Source: Treponema sp. (GTDB lineage: Bacteria > Spirochaetota > Spirochaetia > Treponematales > Treponemataceae). Taken from it: DNA of 18,294 bases. This document shows positions 8,852-15,607 of the stretch, piece after piece; the stretch's first letter is position 1; every line of letters begins with the position of its first letter. The notes beneath the pieces were generated by a model. The model had not been told where the DNA came from, searched no databases, and saw nothing but the letters and a program-made list of their open reading frames with translations. The position numbers and the translations under genes are program-made. The stretch lies in contig JAEDFA010000040.1 in the NCBI GenBank assembly GCA_016293005.1, positions 1 to 18,294 of the forward strand, read 5' to 3'.

Positions 8852-8894
8852 AATTTGTAAATAAGCTTGTGTAAAATTTTACTGACTTTTTTTT
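8849..8894 (+). terminator. Weak candidate terminator after the DUF4015 gene
   Basis: TAAAATTT (8849-8856) can pair with AAATTTTA (8874-8881), and eight T follow at 8887-8894. The stem is all A/T with a 17-nt loop, so this is a tentative call. The perfect palindrome GTAAAATTTTAC (8871-8882) lies within it. Confidence 0.3.
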
Positions 8895-8901
8895 AAATTT
8901 T

Positions 8902-8930
8902 ATGACAAGATATATTAATTGTGTTATAAT
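8902..8930 (+). promoter_or_regulatory. Sigma-70-type promoter for the wecA-like gene
   Basis: -35 ATGACA (8902-8907, one mismatch from TTGACA), exactly 17 bp, then -10 TATAAT (8925-8930) preceded by TGT (extended -10). This is the best promoter match in the window. Initiation near 8937 would give a leader of about 90 nt ending in the poly-G tract. Confidence 0.8.
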
Positions 8931-9018
8931 TAAGAAATACGGAAACTAGTTAAATTAAGAAAAAATTTAAATTTAATTTAATATAGTTTATAAAATCTTT
9001 TTCCTCCGCAAGTTAGGT

Positions 9019-9027
9019 GGGGGGGGG
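9019..9027 (+). repeat. Poly-G tract (nine G) abutting the wecA-like start codon
   Basis: Nine consecutive G follow AGGT. The last G is the first base of the GTG start at 9027. The AGGTGG at 9015-9020 and the tract itself can serve as the Shine-Dalgarno, so tract length sets the ribosome-binding spacing. CCTCC at 9003-9007 in the leader could pair with the tract. A second GTG at 9017, ahead of the tract, is out of frame now and would come into frame with eight G. Confidence 0.9.
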
Positions 9028-10190
9028 TGTTCTTTTTGTCAGTTAATTATATTTACATGTTTTCCGGCATAGCATTCGTGCTTTGTGTTCTGCTTACTGT
9101 GCTGGTTATGTTTGTTTGTAAAAAGTATTCTCTTTACGATTCTGTTTCTGCAAGAAAAATCCATTCCGGGAATATTCCTCGCCTTGGTGGGATTGCTTTT
9201 GCCGTATCCTTTTTCATTTGCGCAATAATCTGTTTCAAAATTGATAATACTTTATCATTTAAAAATATGTGGCCGCTCATTGCCTCTGGGACTTTGATTT
9301 TTGTCTTTGGTATAATAGACGATTTAATCGAGATGCGGGCAATTTTTAAACTTTTGGTTCAGCTTGCAGCAACTCTGATTCTTGTTTTAAACGATTTTAA
9401 AATCCGAAGAATTTTTTCATGGCAACTTCCTGATTATATAAGTTACTGTCTCACTTTTTTCTGGATTTTGGGAATTATAAATGCGTTTAATTTAATCGAT
9501 GGTCTTGACGGATTGTGCGGAACGCTTTCGCTTTGTGCTCTTGTTATTTACGGAATTCTTTTTATCAATAACAAATATGAAGAAGGTGCGGCGATTTGTT
9601 TTATTCTTTCTGCAAGTCTTGTCGGATTTTTATGTTTCAACTGGCCGCCTGCAAAAATTTTTATGGGTGACGGTGGAAGTCAGTTCTTAGGTTTTATGAT
9701 TGCAACAATTCCGCTTTATTCAATAAACGCAGAAAATCTTGAATATAATAAATTTATCATTCAGCTTTTAGTAGTTGCAATTCCTATGCTTGATACGATT
9801 GCGGCAATCTGGAGGCGTATACGAGACCACAGACCTATAATGAGTCCTGACAGGCTTCATCTTCATCACAAGCTTTTGAATATCGGTTTTACAAAAACTC
9901 ATACACTTTATCTTTTGCTCGGAATTCAAATTTTTATCTGTTCAAATATTTTTCTTGCTTCAAGAATTATGTCAAAAAGGCAGGCAGCGTTGCTTCTGTT
10001 TTTGATTTACATTTTTATTATTGCCTTTTTTTGTGTAATTCATTATACAAATCGTGCAGTTTTAAGGCGAATCACTTTGGAGACGCAGCTTAGAAATAAA
10101 GAGAAAATTCCTGATTATTACGAAGAAACAAGACAAAAACCGGCGGAACCAAAAGTTTCTGCTGTTATAGTAGATGACGATGATGAATAA
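9027..10190 (+). CDS. WecA/TagO-family undecaprenyl-phosphate sugar-1-phosphate transferase
   Basis: 387 aa integral membrane protein of the MraY/WecA superfamily, expected to transfer a sugar-1-phosphate (commonly GlcNAc-1-P) from its UDP-sugar to a polyprenyl phosphate at the cytoplasmic face, starting a surface glycan. Family motifs in order: ARKIHSGNIPRLGG from 42; Asp98-Asp99 (IIDDLIEM); NAFNLIDGLDG with Asp158 and Asp161; MGDGGSQFLG from 213; and HLHHKL from 278, the histidine motif of WecA-type rather than MraY-type enzymes. Several hydrophobic helices span the length, and the tail is cytosolic and acidic (VDDDDE at the end). Length is normal for the family. The start is the GTG at 9027; an ATG at 9057 would keep TM1 but has no Shine-Dalgarno. 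The G9 tract at the start suggests variable expression. The glycan made is unknown; the upstream secreted glycosyl-hydrolase-like gene is suggestive only. Confidence 0.92.
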   Translation: MFFLSVNYIYMFSGIAFVLCVLLTVLVMFVCKKYSLYDSVSARKIHSGNIPRLGGIAFAVSFFICAIICFKIDNTLSFKNMWPLIASGTLIFVFGIIDDLIEMRAIFKLLVQLAATLILVLNDFKIRRIFSWQLPDYISYCLTFFWILGIINAFNLIDGLDGLCGTLSLCALVIYGILFINNKYEEGAAICFILSASLVGFLCFNWPPAKIFMGDGGSQFLGFMIATIPLYSINAENLEYNKFIIQLLVVAIPMLDTIAAIWRRIRDHRPIMSPDRLHLHHKLLNIGFTKTHTLYLLLGIQIFICSNIFLASRIMSKRQAALLLFLIYIFIIAFFCVIHYTNRAVLRRITLETQLRNKEKIPDYYEETRQKPAEPKVSAVIVDDDDE

Positions 10191-10198
10191 CGATGAAT

Positions 10199-10238
10199 AA
10201 AAAAAATGCCCTGAAAACTTTTCAGAGCATTTTTTTTT
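10199..10238. terminator. Bidirectional terminator between convergent genes
   Basis: ATGCCCTGAAAA (10206-10217) pairs with TTTTCAGAGCAT (10219-10230) with one C/A mismatch. It is flanked by an A run on the left (10199-10206) and nine T on the right (10230-10238), so it can end the wecA-like transcript and the opposing lipoprotein transcript. Confidence 0.88.
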
Positions 10239-10246
10239 ATCTTTTT

Positions 10247-12145
10247 TTACTGAATTTCGATTATAAACTGCTGTTCACGGTTTGTTGAATTTTTTGTATT
10301 GGCGATAACTGTAAGTTGGTATTTTCCAGCATCGAATTCGCTTGTAGTAAATTCTGTTTCCATAGAATCAACCTGTTCGTTAGTTGAGAAATTGTAAATG
10401 ATTTGAGATATAGTTGATGTCAGTGTGAATTTTACATCAGTATATTTTTCACCAGTTGTATTTACAGCAACTTTTATAGTATTTAAATCTCCGTTGTCAT
10501 CGAGGCGCGGAATTATGTAACTTCCTGAAAGCGTATCTGCTGTAACTTCTGTAGAAGTTGTTCCGTCATTTTTTGAATAAATCTTGATGTCGCTTCTTTC
10601 AAGGTCTTTTTCTCTTTCTGCATTTGTAATGTCGCTTGCAAGAGCTTGACCGTATTTGGCAACTACAGAAAGGTTTTCGTAAGTGAAGTTTTCTACTTTT
10701 GCGGCATTTTCTGTAGAATCTTTATACCAGCCTGTAAATTGAGAATCGCCGAATTTTAATGTGTATCCGTCTTGAGGTTCAGTTTCGCTTATAGAAAGAA
10801 GTTCTGTGTTTGCAAGCATAGAATTCCAAGATTTGTATTCAGCGTATTTTTGTGTATAAATTGCAGTTTCTGCTCCGCCTGTAAATTCTTTTAAAGTTCC
10901 TGATGAAAGATTGTAGTCAATTCTGAGGCGGTTGATTCTGATTGGATTTGCATCATCTCCTGCTTTAAAACCTGTGAAGCCTGCTTCATCATCAGCATCT
11001 ATTCTTTCCTGCCATTCAGATGCGGCAATGTAGTTTCTTGCGCGTAATCTGATTTCATAAACTTTTCCTAGCTGCAATGTGAGTATACAAGAATTATCGC
11101 ATGAAAGCATTGCTGAACTGTCAGGCCCGATTATGCTTGAACCTACAAAATCTTCAAGTGTAGGCTCTGCTTCATCCATCGATTTGATTCCGTAGATTTT
11201 TGAGGTTTTTGTATCGCTTGGCTTTCCGTCTGTATTGAATGTAATAAGTTCAAGTTCGTAGTTTGCAGTAAGAACGGAGCGATCCCAAGTTACACGCACA
11301 TTATAAGTGTCTAAAGTTTCTGAGTCGTTAATAAGGAAGACTTTAAGATTTTCTGGAATTGCAGGTTTTTTGCCAATTACATCGATTGTTCCAAGGTCTT
11401 TAGTGAAATTTACACCAGGTTCAAAGATAATTGTGTCAAAATATGAACCGACAACTTTTCCAGCTTTATCATAGAAAATGACTTTGAAAATATAATTTCC
11501 AGGTGCAACAGAGTCTGTTGTGTAATTAATATTAAATTCTGTTGATTCAGTAACGCCAACATCGCTTTTTTCTGTTATTACTGAGTCATTGCGTTTGTCG
11601 TAAATTCCGATTGTGTATTTTGATGTAAGTTTATCTGAATCAGGAACTTTTGCAGTGATTGTTGCCTGAGCGGTTGTTGTAAGGCCTTTGATTCCCATTA
11701 CAAAATTTGCGGTTCCAGTTCCATTTGTAAGGTCAACGAGAGAAGTTCCTTTGAGGACTGCAATGTTTCCAGGGTCGTTTTCACCGTTATAGGTTTTGTA
11801 TGCAACAAGCGTTAAAAGCCATTTTTTTGCTGCAAGGTAGATTGTTTCGTTGAACGAATAGTGCCCTGTGCCTTGTTTTGTGAGCGTAACAGTTGTTGCA
11901 TCTAAAGTTTTACCTGATTCTTTTGAAATGCCTGAAAGAACGTATGTAATGCCTGAATCTCCAACTTTAGAAATTTCAGTGTCACTAGCCATAATAGAAC
12001 GGTTTAAAGGTTCGTTTTCTACTGAAATTTTTAAAGATGCCATTGATGTTCCGTCTTCGATTCCGCCTGCAACCTGATTACATGAAATGAATGCAAAGGT
12101 AAGGAAAATTGACAGAAGTAAATTTGTAAATTTTCTGAAAGTCAT
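10247..12145 (-). CDS. Lipoprotein with fibronectin-III-like domain and Listeria-Bacteroides repeat
   Basis: 632 aa from the ATG at 12145, preceded by GGAGGG with a 4-nt spacer. An in-frame ATG 15 codons upstream would displace the signal peptide. Lipobox AFISC, Cys22. Residues about 35-260 match the N-terminal module of the PA-like lipoprotein: here GIYDKRNDSV (G180) then PGNYIFKVIFYD, there GLYDMKLNSV (G159) then SGNYILIFKFYA. A fibronectin-III-like domain follows at about 265-400 (PAIPENLKV ... VRVTWDRS ... YEIRLRARN). A degenerate Listeria-Bacteroides-type repeat comes next, ending in FTGWYKDS ... SVVAKYG, then a beta-rich C-terminus with no recognised family. No catalytic residues stand out. 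It is the last gene of a probable minus-strand operon, 67 bp after the 170-aa lipoprotein gene. A surface scaffold or adhesion role is possible but is inference. Confidence 0.85.
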   Translation of the reverse strand: MTFRKFTNLLLSIFLTFAFISCNQVAGGIEDGTSMASLKISVENEPLNRSIMASDTEISKVGDSGITYVLSGISKESGKTLDATTVTLTKQGTGHYSFNETIYLAAKKWLLTLVAYKTYNGENDPGNIAVLKGTSLVDLTNGTGTANFVMGIKGLTTTAQATITAKVPDSDKLTSKYTIGIYDKRNDSVITEKSDVGVTESTEFNINYTTDSVAPGNYIFKVIFYDKAGKVVGSYFDTIIFEPGVNFTKDLGTIDVIGKKPAIPENLKVFLINDSETLDTYNVRVTWDRSVLTANYELELITFNTDGKPSDTKTSKIYGIKSMDEAEPTLEDFVGSSIIGPDSSAMLSCDNSCILTLQLGKVYEIRLRARNYIAASEWQERIDADDEAGFTGFKAGDDANPIRINRLRIDYNLSSGTLKEFTGGAETAIYTQKYAEYKSWNSMLANTELLSISETEPQDGYTLKFGDSQFTGWYKDSTENAAKVENFTYENLSVVAKYGQALASDITNAEREKDLERSDIKIYSKNDGTTSTEVTADTLSGSYIIPRLDDNGDLNTIKVAVNTTGEKYTDVKFTLTSTISQIIYNFSTNEQVDSMETEFTTSEFDAGKYQLTVIANTKNSTNREQQFIIEIQ

Positions 12146-12212
12146 AAGACCCTCCAAGTTGTAAATATGGGAAATGCCTCGACGAAGCATGTAAGAATTC
12201 CCGTAAAATCAG

Positions 12213-12725
12213 TTATTCTTGGGAAGGATTGCTTTTGAAAATTCTTAGCGTTGTAGAATCTTCGTAAGTTTTTTCACCGAGCGTAACTGTTAGAGTTAAA
12301 GTGAAATGAACTTGGCGTTCGTTGTTTTCCAAAAATCTTTTGTAAAAAATATTTTCAGAATCCGTCGGAAAGTAAACTGAAATTGATCTTGTTCCCCAGC
12401 AATATGTGTTTTTTGCATCGGAAAGCGGCTGCTCTGTTGCTCCCAATTCTGTAATTTTCCAAAGATAGGAAGAGCATTCGACAGGCGCGAAAAAAGATGC
12501 TGTCAATTCAGAATCGATGCTGTAATCGATGTCAAAAAATTCTTCGCGTATTAAAGAAGTTTGAGTTTCATCTGAAAGGACAAACTTTTTTTGTTCTGGT
12601 GCAATCGGTGCAAAATTTTTATTGTAGGATTCAAAAAAATCGTTCCAGTTTGTACAGGAAACAAAAATAAAATTCAGAAAAGAGAAAGCCATAAGGTGAA
12701 TCAGGCGAAATTTATTTTGTTTCAA
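12213..12725 (-). CDS. Small PKD-like lipoprotein, function unknown
   Basis: 170 aa from the TTG at 12725. This start is chosen because GGAGG (complement of 12731-12735) lies 5 nt upstream and the resulting N-terminus (MKQNKFRLIH...) is a normal lipoprotein signal ending FVSC, Cys24. An ATG at 12737 is in frame but has no Shine-Dalgarno and would itself overlap the GGAGG. The mature part is short. It has SSYLWKI, a later WGTRSISVYFP segment and a final HFTLTLTVTLGEKTYED strand pair, a pattern like PKD or Ig-type beta sandwiches and reminiscent of the C-terminus of the 624-aa lipoprotein at 64-1938. It sits between an outer-membrane-like gene and a larger lipoprotein gene on the same strand, so the three may act together at the envelope. 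The function is not recognised. Confidence 0.8.
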   Translation of the reverse strand: MKQNKFRLIHLMAFSFLNFIFVSCTNWNDFFESYNKNFAPIAPEQKKFVLSDETQTSLIREEFFDIDYSIDSELTASFFAPVECSSYLWKITELGATEQPLSDAKNTYCWGTRSISVYFPTDSENIFYKRFLENNERQVHFTLTLTVTLGEKTYEDSTTLRIFKSNPSQE

Positions 12726-12779
12726 AAAAACCTCCATCAAAAATCGTTATTAGCGCGTAAAAACTCGCACAATTAAAGT

Positions 12780-12804
12780 TGATAAAATGCACGGATTTTT
12801 ATCA
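12780..12804. repeat. Hairpin-forming inverted repeat between two minus-strand genes
   Basis: TGATAAAA (12780-12787) and TTTTATCA (12797-12804) form a perfect 8-bp AT-rich stem with a 9-nt loop, 20 bp after the stop of the outer-membrane-like gene. On the minus strand no T run follows, so it could slow or process the transcript rather than end it. A separate promoter for the downstream lipoproteins cannot be excluded. Confidence 0.4.
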
Positions 12805-12824
12805 TACTTTTTTAGTTTTTGCTT

Positions 12825-13580
12825 TTATTTCTTTTGTTTTATGCCGATTTTTGCGTACAAATTGACTTCCGGGATAATTCCACACAGGCTGTCGTATTGA
12901 ACTGCAAAAGCGGCTCCAAGAAATTTAAAGTTTATTCCGGTTTTAATTCTTCCTCCAATAGAAAAAGCCGGAACAGAAGAAGCGATTCCAAGGTTTAGAA
13001 GAATGTTGAACCTTGTTGTAAACGCAATTTCCGAAAAGAAACTCAAATCTTCCGAAGTAAAAATTTCAAAACCGGCCGGAAGAAGAATTTCAAACATTGT
13101 AAGGACAGGCGGATTAATATTTGCAGAAGAATTCAATGCCTTATAGGTTTTTGGAAAATCGCTTCCAGGAAAACCGACTGCCAGTTTTAACCCGACTCCT
13201 TCATAAAACGGGGCTGTAAATTTTGTAGTATACCACAACGATTCTGCTGCAATTGCAAAAGGGTATCCTAAAGTTTTATCTGCAAAAAACATTCCGGTTG
13301 CCCCGACATTTATCACGGAAAATTTTTTAACAGGTGAAAAAGAAACAGGCTTGTATTCGTCTTCAGAATCTGGAGAATCGTCTTGGGATTCTTCTGTGAT
13401 TTGTTGAAAGACGGAATCAGTTTCTTTTTTAGGTTCTGCTTTTACTTCTTGCTCAGGCAAAGCAAAAAATTCGTCCTCGAACGGAGAAATTTCAAGTTCA
13501 GTTTGTGAAAAAACAGGTTTAGAGAAAAAGATGAGAATTATGAGGAAAGCAATGGAAGAAATTCTTTTTTTCTGTTGCAC
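12825..13580 (-). CDS. Exported, probable outer-membrane beta-barrel-like protein
   Basis: 251 aa from the GTG at 13580. A TAA lies in frame two codons upstream, so no longer start exists. The only Shine-Dalgarno-like sequence (GGAG) is about 14 nt away, so initiation may be weak. The signal peptide is MQQKKR plus a hydrophobic core with likely signal peptidase I cleavage after VFS25. Residues about 26-80 are acidic and proline-containing, probably a flexible linker. From about 85 to the end, alternating-polarity strands rich in Gly and aromatics (VGATGMFFADK, GVGLKLAVGFPG, SFFSEIAFTTRFN, FSIGGRIKTGINFKFLGAAFAVQYD, ending LYAKIGIKQ) look like a small outer-membrane barrel. It heads a minus-strand cluster with two lipoproteins. 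I do not recognise a named family. The barrel topology is inferred from strand pattern, and a periplasmic beta protein is the alternative. Confidence 0.7.
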   Translation of the reverse strand: MQQKKRISSIAFLIILIFFSKPVFSQTELEISPFEDEFFALPEQEVKAEPKKETDSVFQQITEESQDDSPDSEDEYKPVSFSPVKKFSVINVGATGMFFADKTLGYPFAIAAESLWYTTKFTAPFYEGVGLKLAVGFPGSDFPKTYKALNSSANINPPVLTMFEILLPAGFEIFTSEDLSFFSEIAFTTRFNILLNLGIASSVPAFSIGGRIKTGINFKFLGAAFAVQYDSLCGIIPEVNLYAKIGIKQKK

Positions 13581-13633
13581 AATAAATTAAAAAACTCCGT
13601 GTTCATTATACGAATAAAATTCCTCCCAAATTA

Positions 13634-13662
13634 AGTATGAAAGTGGTTTGCTGATTTGTCAA
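13634..13662 (-). promoter_or_regulatory. Promoter for the outer-membrane-like/lipoprotein cluster
   Basis: On the minus strand, a perfect -35 TTGACA (complement of 13657-13662), 17 bp, then CATACT (complement of 13634-13639, four of six consensus bases). A second TATAAT lies closer to the gene (complement of 13605-13610) but has no good -35. Confidence 0.55.
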
Positions 13663-13711
13663 GTTTTTTTTTAGAGAGAAGAGGTTTGTTAGAGTCTTGC
13701 GTTATTTTGAA

Positions 13712-15607
13712 TTATTTTAGAAGGGTGTTAGGATTTTCGTTCAGAATTTTCATCGCTTCAAGGACGAGAGGTTTGTTTTCTTTTTTGTTGAACTGAATAA
13801 GGGCGCGCTGGAGTTTTCGTTCGCGTTCTTTTTTTGGAACATAAATCGCTTTGAAAGTTCCGTCTGGATTTCTGGAATACGGGTCGAGTTCTGTGTAGTA
13901 CTGGCATGTAGAAAGGCTTCCGGGTGTCGGATAAAAATCTTGAATCTGGTCTGGAACGAAGCCTGTTTTCTTTAAGTATTTTGCAGTTTCAAGTGCATCT
14001 TTTAGAGTTGAACCGGGGTGGCTTGCTATGTAATATGGAACAAGGTATTGTTTTTTTTCGAGCTTTTTGTTCATCTGCGCGTATTCTTCTTCGAATTTTT
14101 CGTAGACTGAATGGGAACTTTTTCTCATAAGGGAAAGAACTTTATCGCTTACGCTTTCTGGGGCGACTTTCAACTGTCCGCTTATGTGAAACTTGCACAG
14201 TTCTTCGAGAAAAGTTTTGTCTTTATCAAGCATTAGATAATCGAATCTGATTCCTGAGCGGATGAAAATCTTTTTTATTCCAGGGATTTTTCGGAGTTTT
14301 CTCAAAAGCTGAATATAATCTTCGTGGCTTACTTCGAGGTTGGGGCACGGTTTGGGACTCAGGCACTGGCGGTTTTTGCATACGCCGAAAGTCAGCTGTT
14401 TTTTGCATGAAGGCTTTCTGAAATTTGCAGTAGGTCCTCCAACATCGTGAATATAGCCTTTAAAATCCGGGCGTTTTGTAAGTTCAATTGCTTCTTTTAT
14501 AATGGATTCGTGGCTTCGCGCCTGAATTGTTCTTCCTTGATGGAAAGTTATTGCGCAAAAAGAACAGGAGCCAAAACAGCCTCTTACGCTCTGAAGGTCG
14601 AATAAAACTTCCTGGAGCGCGGGAACTCCTGTTTTTCCATTTTCGCAAGGCTTGTCGTAAATTGGATGCCATTTTTTTTGATACGGAAGTTCCATTATCT
14701 GGTCGAATTCTTGTTGTGTAAGCGGAGGTGAGGGTGGATTTTGAACGATAAATCTTGAATCTGTCTGTTCGATTAAAATAGAAGCGTTTATTGAATCTGT
14801 GTTTTGCTCCTGAATTAAAAAACTTTCTGCAAATTTATGTTTTCCTTTTGGGGAATTTTCTGAAACTTCTTCAAAACTCGGAAGAAAAATCACTTTTTTT
14901 TCTGAAATGTTTTCTTTTTGAGATGACTCTTTTAAAAATTCTGAAATTTCTTCTTTTTTGCCGGTTGTCCAGACGGAACCTTTGACATTTTTGATTTGTT
15001 TTATGGGAATTCCTTTGTTTAAAAGAGATGCAACCTGAAGAATGCTGTGTTCACCCATTCCGTATAAAAGTAAATCTGCCTTGCTGTCTAGAAGAATTGA
15101 GCGGCGGATTTTGTCTGTCCAGTAATCGTAGTGTGCGCATCTGCGTAAACTTGCTTCGATTCCGCCGATTATTACAGGAATGTTTTTGAACGCTTGCCGG
15201 ATTTTTGAAACATAGACGATTGTCGCTCTGTCAGGCCTTTTTCCGCTCATTCCGCCGTGTGAATACGCATCAGAAGAACGGAGTTTTTTGTTTGCGGTGT
15301 AATTGCTTACCATACTGTCCATCGCTCCGGCTGAAACAAGAAATGCCAGTCGTGGCCGACCGAAAATTTTAAAACTTTCTGAATTGTTTACATCGGGTTG
15401 AGGAATTATTCCGACTTTGTAGCCGTTTTTTTCGAGAAGACGACCTAAAAGACTTGGTGCAAACGACGGATGATCAATGTAAGCATCCCCGGAAACGAAA
15501 ACAAAATCAACTTCAGACCAGCCAAGCTCTTCGGCTTCTTTTTTTGAAACCGGCAGAAAATGCGAGTCTTCTTTTGTGTTCTTTTTGAATTTTAAGGCTT
15601 GATTCAA
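13712..15607 (-). CDS. ygiQ: YgiQ-family radical SAM protein (UPF0313)
   Basis: 631 aa, a little shorter than the roughly 740 aa of E. coli YgiQ. The N-terminus carries the family hallmark FLP...ELGW..VDFVFVSGDAYIDHPSF. Residues up to about 310 correspond to the radical SAM N-terminal domain. The core has RGCFGSCSFC with Cys344, Cys348 and Cys351, the CxxxCxxC that binds the [4Fe-4S] cluster and S-adenosylmethionine, followed by AITFHQGRTIQARS. Four extra cysteines (401, 410, 415, 421) cluster after the core, as is common in this family. The C-terminal part (VPDQIQDFYPTPGSLSTC...RNPDGTFKAIYVPK) matches the family tail. The family reaction is uncharacterised. The only usable start is the TTG at 15607, which directly follows the TAA of the purF-like gene in the same frame, so translation is probably coupled. 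I see no terminator downstream. Confidence 0.9.
   Translation of the reverse strand: MNQALKFKKNTKEDSHFLPVSKKEAEELGWSEVDFVFVSGDAYIDHPSFAPSLLGRLLEKNGYKVGIIPQPDVNNSESFKIFGRPRLAFLVSAGAMDSMVSNYTANKKLRSSDAYSHGGMSGKRPDRATIVYVSKIRQAFKNIPVIIGGIEASLRRCAHYDYWTDKIRRSILLDSKADLLLYGMGEHSILQVASLLNKGIPIKQIKNVKGSVWTTGKKEEISEFLKESSQKENISEKKVIFLPSFEEVSENSPKGKHKFAESFLIQEQNTDSINASILIEQTDSRFIVQNPPSPPLTQQEFDQIMELPYQKKWHPIYDKPCENGKTGVPALQEVLFDLQSVRGCFGSCSFCAITFHQGRTIQARSHESIIKEAIELTKRPDFKGYIHDVGGPTANFRKPSCKKQLTFGVCKNRQCLSPKPCPNLEVSHEDYIQLLRKLRKIPGIKKIFIRSGIRFDYLMLDKDKTFLEELCKFHISGQLKVAPESVSDKVLSLMRKSSHSVYEKFEEEYAQMNKKLEKKQYLVPYYIASHPGSTLKDALETAKYLKKTGFVPDQIQDFYPTPGSLSTCQYYTELDPYSRNPDGTFKAIYVPKKERERKLQRALIQFNKKENKPLVLEAMKILNENPNTLLK

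Noticed and set aside
8940..9000. A second promoter in the AT-rich leader before the wecA-like gene
   Set aside because: Several TATA-like strings exist, but none pairs with a -35 at proper spacing; the 8902-8930 promoter is clearly better.
12780..12804. Rho-independent terminator for the outer-membrane-like gene
   Set aside because: The 8-bp stem is AT-rich, and on the minus strand no T run follows. The T-rich side faces the plus strand, where no gene needs terminating. Kept only as an inverted repeat.
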